Below are positions 47,772 through 55,818 of a stretch of DNA of 64,000 bases, in pieces. Location: positions 62,001 to 126,000 of the forward strand of contig NZ_JBNDMZ010000002.1 in assembly GCF_049856295.1 (NCBI RefSeq), in the 5' to 3' direction. The stretch comes from JB111 sp049856295. Lineage in GTDB: Bacteria; Actinomycetota; Actinomycetes; Actinomycetales; Actinomycetaceae. The notes below the pieces were generated by a model, which did no database searches, had not been told where the DNA came from, and saw nothing but the letters and a program-made list of their open reading frames with translations. The stretch's first letter is position 1. Each line of letters starts with the position of its first letter. The position numbers and the translations under genes are program-made.

Positions 47772-49214
47772 GTGACCCGCCGAGGACTGACGCCACCCAG
47801 GCCCGGCAGCGTCGTCGCCGTCCTCGAGCTCGCCGGGATGACGGCCTCGTTCATGCAGACCCTCCTCATCCCGATCCAGTCCGAGCTGCCCGAGCTCCTT
47901 GACGCCTCGCGGGACACGACGGCGTGGGCGGTGACGATCACGCTGCTCGTCTCCGCGGTCTGCACGCCGATCTCGGGGCGTCTCGGCGACATGTACGGCA
48001 AGCGCCGCGTCGCCCTCGTCCTCATGGGGGTGCTCGCCGCCGGGTCCGTGGTGGCCGCGATCTCGACCGCGGCGGGCCCGCTCATCGTCGGGCGCGGGCT
48101 GCAGGGCGTCGGGATGGGCGTCATCCCGCTCGGGATCTCCGTCCTGCGCGACGTCATGCACCCGGACCGCATGGGCGGCGCCATCGCCCTGGTCAGCGCC
48201 ACCCTGGGGGTCGGCGGTGCGCTCGGCCTGCCGGTCAGCGCCTTCGTCACCGAGAGGGCCGACTGGCACGTCCTGTTCTGGGTGGCGGCGGCGCTCGCGC
48301 TCGTCGTCCTCGTCCTCATGGCCCGGTACGTCCCGCCCAGCACGCTGCGCAGCGGTGGGCGGATCGACCTCGTCGGCGTGATCGGGCTCGCCGCCGGCCT
48401 CACCGGCGTGCTCCTCGCGATCTCCCGCGGCGGCGACTGGGGCTGGACCTCGTCGAGCACCCTCGGGCTCGGGCTCGGCGGCGTCGTCGTCCTGCTGGCG
48501 TGGGGGGCGTTCGAGCTGCGCGTGCGCGACCCGCTCGTCGACCTGCGCGTGACCGCCCGCGGCCCGGTGCTCATGACCAACCTCGCGTCGGTGGCGATGG
48601 GCTTCGCCCTGTTCGCCGCCAACATCGTCTTCCCGCAGCTGCTCGAGCTGCCGGCCGAGGCGGGCGGCCTCGGCATGGGCCTCGTCCCCGCGAGCCTCGT
48701 CGTCATGCCCTCTGGCCTCGCGATGCTCGCCATGTCCCCAGTGGCGGGCCGCCTCCTCGGGCAGTGGGGCCCGAAGCCCCTGCTCGTCACGGGCGCCCTC
48801 GTCATCGCCGCGGGCTACGCGGTGGCGGTGATCGTGCCGCTCGAGGCCTGGGTCGTCCTCATCATCAACATCCTCGTGGGGCTCGGCATCGGGCTCGGCT
48901 TCGCCGCCATGCCCACCCTCGTCATGCGCGCCGTCCCGGCCTCGGAGACCGGTGCCGCCAACGGCTTCAACACCCTCATGCGGGGGCTCGGGACCACGTC
49001 GGCGGCCGCGGCGGTCGCGGCCGTGCTCTCGCTGTCCACGGTCGACGTCGGCGGCGTCCAGCTCCCCACCGCGGACGGATTCCGCACCGCGCTCCTGCTC
49101 GGGCTCGGGGCCGCGGTCGTCGCCGCCGTCCTCGCGTCGCTCATCCCGCCGGCTCGCGCGCACCCGGGGGAGCACACCTCGTTGCCGGCGGACGACCGGC
49201 CGGGCAACCGCTGA
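47772..49214 (+). CDS. MFS transporter, DHA2 (14-helix) drug exporter type
   Basis: 480 residues from GTG 47772 (VTRRGLTPPRPGSVVAVLEL). About 14 hydrophobic helices; the motif-A loop GRLGDMYGKRRVAL between helices 2 and 3 and the motif-C-like LGVGGALGLPVSAFVTER in helix 5 mark a proton-driven antiporter of the EmrB/QacA group. It likely expels hydrophobic compounds. It sits downstream of the MMPL and kinase-like genes and may share their regulation, though it has its own -10 box. Confidence 0.9.
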   Translation: MTRRGLTPPRPGSVVAVLELAGMTASFMQTLLIPIQSELPELLDASRDTTAWAVTITLLVSAVCTPISGRLGDMYGKRRVALVLMGVLAAGSVVAAISTAAGPLIVGRGLQGVGMGVIPLGISVLRDVMHPDRMGGAIALVSATLGVGGALGLPVSAFVTERADWHVLFWVAAALALVVLVLMARYVPPSTLRSGGRIDLVGVIGLAAGLTGVLLAISRGGDWGWTSSSTLGLGLGGVVVLLAWGAFELRVRDPLVDLRVTARGPVLMTNLASVAMGFALFAANIVFPQLLELPAEAGGLGMGLVPASLVVMPSGLAMLAMSPVAGRLLGQWGPKPLLVTGALVIAAGYAVAVIVPLEAWVVLIINILVGLGIGLGFAAMPTLVMRAVPASETGAANGFNTLMRGLGTTSAAAAVAAVLSLSTVDVGGVQLPTADGFRTALLLGLGAAVVAAVLASLIPPARAHPGEHTSLPADDRPGNR

Positions 49215-49337
49215 TCGCCGAGGCGGTGACCTGTCGTCGGTGCGTCGTCTCGCGACGGCGTGGCCGTCGACCGGTGCACGGGCAGGCGGCGACCGAGGGG
49301 ACCCAGGTGGTGAAGGACAGCAGGAGCGGCGCCCGGC

Positions 49338-50288
49338 TCAGCGACCCACGAGCGCCCGCGCTGCCGAGGCCACGTCCGGGTGCGCGAACTCGAACCCGTC
49401 ACCGATCAGGGCGGCCGGACGCATCCGCTGCGAGGCGAGGACGTCGCCGGCGAACTCACCGAGGACCGCGCGCAGGGCGAGACCCGGCGCCGGGACGACG
49501 GACAGTCGGTGCAGCTCGCCCGCGAGGGCGGCGACGACCTCGCGCTGACGCGCCTCGCCCGGTGCGGCGAGGTTGACGGGGCCGGTCAGGTCGGAGTCGG
49601 CGAGGTGGAGCTGCGCGCCCACGTGGTCGGTCACGGTGATCCAGGACCACCACTGGCGTCCGCTGCCGAGGGGGCCGCCGAGACCGGCGCGCAGGAGCGG
49701 CATCATCCGGCCGAGCGCCCCTCCGCCGGTGGCGAGGACGATCCCGGTGCGCAGGTAGACGGTCGAGATCCCGGCGTCGAGCGCCGGACGCGTGGCGGCC
49801 TCCCACGAGGCTGCCAGGTCGCTCGTGAAGCCGGCCCCGCGGGAGGAGGACTCGGTGAGGACCTCCTCGCCGCGGTCGCCGTAGTAGCCCACGGCGCTGC
49901 CCTGGAGGTACCGGACGCCGGGGGAGACGCGGCCCTCGCGCACGCCGCGGGCGAGCGCGGTGGCCAGCAGCGCGGTCGAGGACGTGCGCGAGAGCAGCAC
50001 CGTGGCCTTGTACGCATCGGTCCAGCGCCGGTCGCCGAGCCCGGCACCGGCGAGGTTGACCACGAGGTCCGCGCCGTCGAGCGCGGACGCATCGAGCACG
50101 CCGCCCGAGGGGTCCCACACGGCGTCGTCGGCGCCGGGCGCCCCGGACCCGTGGCGGAGCAGCCGGCGCACCCGCCACCTCCGGGCGTGGAGCGCCTCGA
50201 CGAGGGCGCTCCCGATGAGCCCGGAAGAGCCCGCGACGACGGCGAGCCGTCCGTCGCCGTCGTACTCGCCCGTCGGCCGCGTGGTCAT
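49338..50288 (-). CDS. TIGR01777 family epimerase/SDR-like protein (Rv2216 type)
   Basis: 316 residues. NAD(P)-binding N-terminus LAVVAGSSGLIGSALVEALH (G-x-x-G-x-x-G), then VVNLAGAGLGDRRW, the active-site region YLQGSAVGYYGDRGEE (YxxxK replaced by a YYG motif, usual for this family) and PLGSGRQWWSWITVTDHV. It is an atypical short-chain dehydrogenase of unknown substrate. Adjacent to lipA and lipB here and in mycobacteria (Rv2216), with a one-base gap to the fusion gene's stop, so it is in the lipoate operon. Confidence 0.92.
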   Translation of the reverse strand: MTTRPTGEYDGDGRLAVVAGSSGLIGSALVEALHARRWRVRRLLRHGSGAPGADDAVWDPSGGVLDASALDGADLVVNLAGAGLGDRRWTDAYKATVLLSRTSSTALLATALARGVREGRVSPGVRYLQGSAVGYYGDRGEEVLTESSSRGAGFTSDLAASWEAATRPALDAGISTVYLRTGIVLATGGGALGRMMPLLRAGLGGPLGSGRQWWSWITVTDHVGAQLHLADSDLTGPVNLAAPGEARQREVVAALAGELHRLSVVPAPGLALRAVLGEFAGDVLASQRMRPAALIGDGFEFAHPDVASAARALVGR

Positions 50289-50289
50289 C

Positions 50290-52152
50290 TCAGCCCAACC
50301 GGGCCAGCAGCGAGGACGCCTCCTGGCGGGAGCTGCCCTCCTCGGTGAGGTGACGGAGCTGCTCGGGGATCTCCTCGCCGCGGCTCGTCATCGCCTGCGC
50401 CCACAGTCGCCCGGCGCGGTAGCTCGAGCGGACGAGCGGCCCGGCCATGACGCCGAGGTAGCCGAGCTCGGTCGCGATGTCGGAGAGCTCGACGAACTCC
50501 TGCGGCTTGACCCAGCGGTCGACCGGGTGGTGGCGCAACGAGGGCCGCATGTACTGGTTGATCGTGATGAGGTCGGTGCCGGCCTCGCGGATGAGGCCGA
50601 GGGCCTCGACGACCTCGTCGAACGTCTCGCCCATGCCGAGCATGATGTTCGACTTCGTGACGAAGCCGTCGTCGCGGGCGGCGCGCAGGACCGAGAGCGA
50701 ACGGTCGTAGCGGAACCCGGGCCGGATGCGCCGGAAGATCCGGGGCACGGTCTCGACGTTGTGCGCGAGCACCTCGGGACGCGAGGAGAACACCTCGGCG
50801 AGCTGGTCCGGGTCCGCGTCGAAGTCGGGGATGAGCAGCTCGACGCCGGTGCCCGGGTTGAGCCGGTGGATCTGCCGGACGGTCTCGGCGTAGAGCCAGG
50901 CGCCGCCGTCGTCGAGGTCGTCCCGGGCCACGCCGGTGATCGTCGAGTACTTCAGCCCCATGCGCCGCACCGAGCTCGCCACCTTGAGCGGCTCCGCACG
51001 GTCGAACAGGGCGGGCTTTCCGGTGTCGATCTGACAGAAGTCGCAGCGCCGCGTGCACTGGGCCCCGCCGATGAGGAACGTGGCCTCGCGGTCCTCCCAG
51101 CACTCGTAGATGTTGGGGCAGCCGGCCTCCTCGCACACGGTGTTGAGGCCCTGGCCGTGGACGAGGTCCTTGAGCTCGTTGTACTCCGGGCCCATCGTCG
51201 CGCGGGTCTTGATCCACTCCGGCTTCTGGCCGATCGGGGTCTCGGCGTTGCGCTTCTCGACCCGCAGCATCTTGCGCTCGCCCGGCGCGGGCCGCCGCGC
51301 GGGGGTCGGCTGCGACTCCGTTGCGTCGACCTTCGCGTCGCCGTGCCCGCCGCAGCCGCACGACCCGCCGCCCCCGCACCCGCATGAGCCGCCGGTGGCG
51401 CCGAGGGAGGTGAGCCCGAGGTCGACCGAGACGTACGGGTCGGCCGACCGCGTGGGACCTGTCGCCGGCGCGGCCGTGACGGCGTCGGCCGCGACGTCCG
51501 GCAGGGCGTGGGCGGCCGTCATCGGGAGCAGGTGACGCACGAGGGCGCGCTCGACCACGTCGGCGACCTCGCCGAGGGTGAACGGGCGGCCGAGCGACCG
51601 CTCGAGGGAGGTGACGTCGGCGTCGGGGATCCCGCAGGGAACGATCCGGTCGTACGCGCCGAGGTCGGGGGAGACGTTGAGGGCGATGCCGTGCATCGTC
51701 GTCGCGCGCGCGACGCGGACGCCGATCGCACAGATCTTCGCGTCGGGCGCCCCACCGGTACCCGGGACCCAGACGCCGGTGCGCCCGGGGACCCGCACGG
51801 TCGTCAGCCCGAGCTCGGAGCACGCGTCGATCACCGCGTCCTCGAGGGCACGCACGTAGGCGACGACGTCGACCGGCTCGGCCAGCCGCACGATCGGGTA
51901 CACGACGAGCTGGCCCGGACCGTGCCAGGTGATGCGCCCGCCGCGGTCGACGTCGACCACCGGGGTGCCGTCCGTCGGCCGGTCGGAGCGCGCGGTGCGC
52001 CGGCCGGCCGTGTAGACGGGGTCGTGCTCGAGGAGGAGGAGCGTGTCGCTCCGCGTGCCGTCGGCGACCTCCGTGTGGACCTCCCGCTGCAGGTCCCAGG
52101 CCTGCCGGTAGTCCGTACGGGCGGTGCCGAGATCGAGCCTGCGCAGATCCAT
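50290..52152 (-). CDS. LipB-LipA fusion: octanoyltransferase + lipoyl synthase
   Basis: One uninterrupted frame of 620 residues. Residues 1-210 are LipB, which moves octanoyl from ACP to the E2 lysine: GPGQLVVYPI, catalytic Lys139 in DAKICAIGVR and Cys173 in IVPCGIPD. Residues ~295-620 are LipA, which inserts two sulfurs: auxiliary-cluster cysteines 340, 345, 351, radical-SAM CTRRCDFC (366, 370, 373) and the C-terminal RSSY serine. The 84-residue linker holds SCGCGGGGSCGCGGH, a CxC-x5-CxC motif. The start is ATG 52152, seven bases after a TAGAGT box. In most bacteria these are separate genes. Internal initiation of LipA is not excluded, but no stop codon separates them. Confidence 0.94.
   Translation of the reverse strand: MDLRRLDLGTARTDYRQAWDLQREVHTEVADGTRSDTLLLLEHDPVYTAGRRTARSDRPTDGTPVVDVDRGGRITWHGPGQLVVYPIVRLAEPVDVVAYVRALEDAVIDACSELGLTTVRVPGRTGVWVPGTGGAPDAKICAIGVRVARATTMHGIALNVSPDLGAYDRIVPCGIPDADVTSLERSLGRPFTLGEVADVVERALVRHLLPMTAAHALPDVAADAVTAAPATGPTRSADPYVSVDLGLTSLGATGGSCGCGGGGSCGCGGHGDAKVDATESQPTPARRPAPGERKMLRVEKRNAETPIGQKPEWIKTRATMGPEYNELKDLVHGQGLNTVCEEAGCPNIYECWEDREATFLIGGAQCTRRCDFCQIDTGKPALFDRAEPLKVASSVRRMGLKYSTITGVARDDLDDGGAWLYAETVRQIHRLNPGTGVELLIPDFDADPDQLAEVFSSRPEVLAHNVETVPRIFRRIRPGFRYDRSLSVLRAARDDGFVTKSNIMLGMGETFDEVVEALGLIREAGTDLITINQYMRPSLRHHPVDRWVKPQEFVELSDIATELGYLGVMAGPLVRSSYRAGRLWAQAMTSRGEEIPEQLRHLTEEGSSRQEASSLLARLG
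51340..51390 (-). other. Cysteine-rich segment of the LipB-LipA linker
   Basis: Encodes residues 255-271 with cysteines 257, 259, 265 and 267 in glycine, ending Gly-His. It could bind a metal or an Fe-S cluster near the auxiliary cluster site of LipA. No such role is known to me. Confidence 0.6.
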
Positions 52153-52159
52153 GCCCTCG

Positions 52160-52165
52160 ACTCTA
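52160..52165 (-). promoter_or_regulatory. -10 box for leaderless lipB-lipA mRNA
   Basis: On the minus strand TAGAGT is followed by seven bases and the ATG at 52152. No clear -35 box. Confidence 0.5.
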
Positions 52166-52297
52166 ACCGCGCGGCGGTCGGTCGGTGCCACGGGGCCGAC
52201 AGGTGGCCCCGCCGGGTGCGCGTGCGGGCGCCGGGCCCTGTCGGGGTACGACTCGACGGGCTGTCGAGCCCGACGGGTGCGCGGTCGAGGTTCGACG

Positions 52298-52342
52298 CGG
52301 ACGGGCCCCGCGGTCACCCTCGGTGACTGCGGGGCCCGTCCG
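52298..52342 (-). terminator. Strong hairpin terminator after sucB
   Basis: A 21-base stem (52298-52318 against 52322-52342) with one G-T wobble and a CTC loop ends 18 bases beyond the sucB stop on the minus strand. It also lies upstream of the lipB-lipA promoter. Confidence 0.8.
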
Positions 52343-52359
52343 TGGTCCCTGAGGTCGGG

Positions 52360-54237
52360 TCAGAGGCCGAGGTCGCCCTCGAAGGAGCCCTCCTCGAGCC
52401 GCGCCTTCATCGTCTGGAGGAACCGCGCGGCGTCCGCACCGTCGATGAGCTGGTGGTCGTAGCTGATCGCCAGGTACATCATCGAGCGGATGGCGATCGC
52501 CTCGTTGCCGTCGGCGTCCTTGACCACGACCGGGCGGCGCGTGATCGTCCCGGTGCCGAGGATCGCAACGCCGGGCTGGTTGACGATCGGCGTGTCGAAC
52601 AGCGCGCCGCCGGAGCCGGTGTTGGTGACCGTGAAGGTCGCACCGCTCACGTCGTCCGGGGTGACCTTGCCGGTGCGGGCCCGCTCGGCCTGCTCGGCGA
52701 TCCGCTTGGCGATGCCGCCGAGCGTGAGGTCGCCGGCGTCCTTGACGACCGTGACCATGAGGCCCTTCTCGGTGTCGACCGCGATGCCGATGTTCTCGGC
52801 GTCGTGGTAGACGATGTTCTCGCCGTCGATCTCGGCGTTGAGCTTCGGGTGCGCCTTGAGCGCCTCCGTGGCCGACTTGACGAGGAACGGCAGGTACGTG
52901 AGCTTGACGCCCTCGTTGGCCTGGAAGGTCGACTTCGCGCGGGCCCGCAGGTCGGCGATGCGGGTGAGGTCCACCTCGACGACCGTGGTCAGCTGCGCGG
53001 TCGTCTGCATCGACTGCATCATCCGCTTGGCGATGACCTTGCGGGTGCGGGACATCTTCTCGGTCGTGCCGCGCAGGGTGGAGGCCGCCGGGACGGTCGT
53101 CGGCGCCTTGGCGGCCGGAGCGCCGGCCGCCGGAGCGGCCGCGGGGGCCGCCGACGCCTGGGCAGCGGCCTCGGCCGCGGCCTCGACGTCCTGCTTGCGG
53201 ATCCGACCGCCGACGCCGGAGCCCGTCACCGTGGACAGGTCCACCCCGCGGTCGCGGGCGAGCTTGCGCACGAGGGGCGTGACGTAGGACGCGGCGCCCT
53301 CGGCGTCCGCGGGCGGGGCAGCCTGGGCCTGCGCCGGAGCAGCAGGTGCCTGCGCCGGGGGCGCCGGAGCAGCAGGCTTCTCGGCGGCCGGAGCGGACGG
53401 AGCCGCCGGAGCGGGCGCCTCGGCCGGGGGAGCGGCCGGTGCGGGCTTCTCCTCGGCCTTCGGCTCCTCGGCCTTCGGCTCCTGGGTCTTCGGCTCCTCG
53501 GCCTGCGCCGGGGCCGGTGCGGCCTCCTCGGCGGGGGCCGCGGCCGACCCGCCGGCGTCGCCGCCGATGACGGCGAGCACGGCGCCGACGTCGACGGTCT
53601 CGTCCTCGTTCACCCGGATCTCGGTGAGCGTGCCCGCGAACGGGGAGGGCACCTCGGTATCGACCTTGTCGGTCGAGACCTCGAGGAGGGGCTCGTCCAC
53701 GGCGACCTCGTCGCCGACGGCCTTGAGCCACTGCGTGACCGTGCCCTCGGTGACAGACTCGCCGAGCGCCGGCATGGTGACCTCCTGGCCGCCGCCACCA
53801 CCGGTGGACGCGGTCGCCGGCGCCGCCTCCTGGGCGGGCTCCTCGGCCTGGGCGGGCTCCTCGGCCTGCGCCGGAGCCACGTCCGCCGGCTCCTCGGCGG
53901 GAGCCTCCTCTGCGGGGGCCGCGTCCGCCGGCTCCTCGGACGGCTCCTCGGCGGGAGCCTCCTCCTGCGCGGGAGCGTCGTCGGCGCCACCGCCGCCGGA
54001 GCCGTCGCCGATGACCACGAGGTCGGTACCGACCTCGACGGTCTCGTCCTCCTCGACGAGGATCTTCTCGATCGTTCCGGCGACCGGCGACGGGACCTCG
54101 GTGTCGACCTTGTCGGTGGAGACCTCGAGCAGGGGCTCGTCGACCTCGATGGTGTCGCCGACGGCCTTGAGCCACTGGGTGACGGTGCCCTCGGTGACGG
54201 ACTCGCCCAGCGCGGGCATCTTCACGGATTCAGACAT
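52360..54237 (-). CDS. sucB: Dihydrolipoamide acyltransferase E2 (2-oxoacid dehydrogenase complex)
   Basis: 625 residues from MSESVKMPALGESVTEGTVT. Two N-terminal lipoyl domains, each with the lipoylated lysine in STDKVDTEVPSP (Lys43 and the equivalent in the second copy, about residue 200). They are joined by Ala/Pro/Glu-rich linkers of 60-100 residues. A peripheral-subunit-binding domain follows (VTPLVRKLARDRGVDLSTVT). The C-terminal catalytic domain contains AISYDHQLIDGADAARFLQT with the catalytic His/Asp. Tail names differ: it may serve pyruvate and 2-oxoglutarate complexes together, as DlaT does in mycobacteria. It depends on the LipB-LipA fusion for its cofactor. Confidence 0.95.
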   Translation of the reverse strand: MSESVKMPALGESVTEGTVTQWLKAVGDTIEVDEPLLEVSTDKVDTEVPSPVAGTIEKILVEEDETVEVGTDLVVIGDGSGGGGADDAPAQEEAPAEEPSEEPADAAPAEEAPAEEPADVAPAQAEEPAQAEEPAQEAAPATASTGGGGGQEVTMPALGESVTEGTVTQWLKAVGDEVAVDEPLLEVSTDKVDTEVPSPFAGTLTEIRVNEDETVDVGAVLAVIGGDAGGSAAAPAEEAAPAPAQAEEPKTQEPKAEEPKAEEKPAPAAPPAEAPAPAAPSAPAAEKPAAPAPPAQAPAAPAQAQAAPPADAEGAASYVTPLVRKLARDRGVDLSTVTGSGVGGRIRKQDVEAAAEAAAQASAAPAAAPAAGAPAAKAPTTVPAASTLRGTTEKMSRTRKVIAKRMMQSMQTTAQLTTVVEVDLTRIADLRARAKSTFQANEGVKLTYLPFLVKSATEALKAHPKLNAEIDGENIVYHDAENIGIAVDTEKGLMVTVVKDAGDLTLGGIAKRIAEQAERARTGKVTPDDVSGATFTVTNTGSGGALFDTPIVNQPGVAILGTGTITRRPVVVKDADGNEAIAIRSMMYLAISYDHQLIDGADAARFLQTMKARLEEGSFEGDLGL

Positions 54238-54264
54238 GGTGGGTGCTTTCTCCTAGGCGCGGGC

Positions 54265-55641
54265 TCAGTTGTGGGAGTGCAGGGGCTTGCCGGCGAGCGC
54301 GAGTGCCGCCTCTCCGACGGCCTCGTTCTGGGTCGGGTGCGCGTGGACGAGGGCGGCGACGTCCTCGGGGTAGGCCTCCCAGTTGACGATGAGCTGGCCC
54401 TCGCCGATCTGCTCACCGATGCGGGCGCCGACGCCGTGGAAGCCGACGATCGGCCCGTCCTTCTCACGGACGAGCTTGATGAAGCCGGTGGTGCCGAGGA
54501 TGCCCGACTTCCCGTTGCCGGCAAGGTTGAAGTCGACGGTCTCGACGTTGTCCTTGCCGAACCGCTCCTCGGCCTGGGGCTGGGTGAGGCCCACGGAGGC
54601 GATCTCCGGGTCGCAGTAGGTGACGCGCGGGATGTTCGCCTCCTCGATGACGACCGGGTTGAGGCCGGCGATCTCCTCGGCCACGAAGATGCCCTGCTGG
54701 AAGCCCCGGTGCGCGAGCTGCAGGCCCGGCACGATGTCGCCGACCGCGTACACGCCCGGCACGCTGGTCGCCAGGCGCTCGTTCGTCAGGACGAACCCGC
54801 GGTCCATCGCGACACCCTGCTCCTCGTACCCGAGGTTCGCGGTGGCCGGGCCACGGCCGACGGCGACGAGCAGGTAGTCGGCGTCGATCGACTTGCCGTC
54901 CTCGGTGGTGACCGTGACGCCGGAGTCGCTCTGCGTGACGCCGGAGAAGCGGGCCTTGGTGTGGAAGGTGATCTTCCGCTTGCGGAAGGCCCGCTCGAGC
55001 GCCTTGGAGACGGCCGGGTCCTCGTTGGGGACGAGGTTGGGCAGGCCCTCGATGATCGTCACGTCCGCGCCGAACGACTTCCAGACCGACGCGAACTCGA
55101 CGCCGATGACGCCGCCGCCGAGGACGACGACCGAGCTCGGCACGTGGTCGAGCTCGAGCGCCTGCTCGGAGGTGATGACCCGGCCGCCGATCTCGAGGCC
55201 GGGGATCGACTTCGAGTAGGACCCGGAAGCGAGGATCACGTTGCGACCGACGAGACGGCGACCGCCGACCTCGACGGTGTTGGGCGCCACGAGGGTGCCC
55301 CAGCCGGTGACGTACTCGATCGAGGCGGAGGACACGAGGCCCTGCAGCCCCTTGTACAGCTTGCCGACGACGCCGTCGCGGTAGCCGTTGACGGTGGGCA
55401 TGTCGATGCCGTCGAGGGAGGCCTTGACCCCGAACGTCTCCGAGTGCGCGATCTCGTCGGCCACCTCGGCGGCGTGGAGGAGCGCCTTGGTGGGGATGCA
55501 GCCGCGGTGCAGGCAGGTCCCCCCGAGCTTGTCCGCCTCGACGAGCGCCACGCTCAGCCCGAGCTGCGCCCCACGCAGGGCCGCGGCGTAACCGCCGCTC
55601 CCCGCTCCGAGGATGACGATGTCGTACTCCTGGTCTGCCAC
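54265..55641 (-). CDS. lpd: Dihydrolipoamide dehydrogenase E3
   Basis: 458 residues from GTG 55641 (VADQEYDIVILGAGSGGYAA). FAD-binding GAGSGGYAA, redox-active disulfide GGTCLHRGCIPTKALLH, NAD-binding VVVLGGGVIGVEFASVWKSF, second FAD motif VPGVYAVGDIV, and the active-site His-Glu in HAHPTQNEAVGEA. It reoxidises the dihydrolipoyl group of E2 with NAD+. It lies 27 bases upstream of sucB on the same strand, so both are co-transcribed. A longer upstream frame (to 55776) is not supported by the family. Confidence 0.96.
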   Translation of the reverse strand: MADQEYDIVILGAGSGGYAAALRGAQLGLSVALVEADKLGGTCLHRGCIPTKALLHAAEVADEIAHSETFGVKASLDGIDMPTVNGYRDGVVGKLYKGLQGLVSSASIEYVTGWGTLVAPNTVEVGGRRLVGRNVILASGSYSKSIPGLEIGGRVITSEQALELDHVPSSVVVLGGGVIGVEFASVWKSFGADVTIIEGLPNLVPNEDPAVSKALERAFRKRKITFHTKARFSGVTQSDSGVTVTTEDGKSIDADYLLVAVGRGPATANLGYEEQGVAMDRGFVLTNERLATSVPGVYAVGDIVPGLQLAHRGFQQGIFVAEEIAGLNPVVIEEANIPRVTYCDPEIASVGLTQPQAEERFGKDNVETVDFNLAGNGKSGILGTTGFIKLVREKDGPIVGFHGVGARIGEQIGEGQLIVNWEAYPEDVAALVHAHPTQNEAVGEAALALAGKPLHSHN

Positions 55642-55775
55642 GTGCCTCTCCTTGCCGCAGGCTCGGCGGTCCACCTCACGGGGCCGCCATGTCAACAGGT
55701 CCAACCGTAGCCGCCCGGGATGGCCCGTCCCGCCGATGGGCCGAGCGCCAGGGCGCTTCACGGTCGATCGTGTCA

Positions 55776-55813
55776 CGGCGGGGGCTCCCGGCGCGCGCCG
55801 GGAGCCCCCGCCG
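55776..55813 (-). terminator. Perfect 38-bp palindrome, terminator of pepA
   Basis: The two 19-base halves are exact complements with essentially no loop; the centre is GCGC. It starts five bases after the pepA stop on the minus strand and about 135 bases upstream of the lpd start. It could fold as a cruciform or long hairpin. Confidence 0.75.
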
Positions 55814-55818
55814 CCCGG

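Noticed and set aside
45705..49175. A 1156-codon minus-strand frame opposite MMPL, kinase-like and MFS genes
   Set aside because: Composition is Asp/Glu/Arg/Gly repeats read against real genes, with no membrane segments or domains.
53280..53960. Repetitive DNA in sucB as a possible repeat element or rearrangement
   Set aside because: It encodes Ala/Pro/Glu-rich swinging-arm linkers and two homologous lipoyl domains, normal for E2 proteins.
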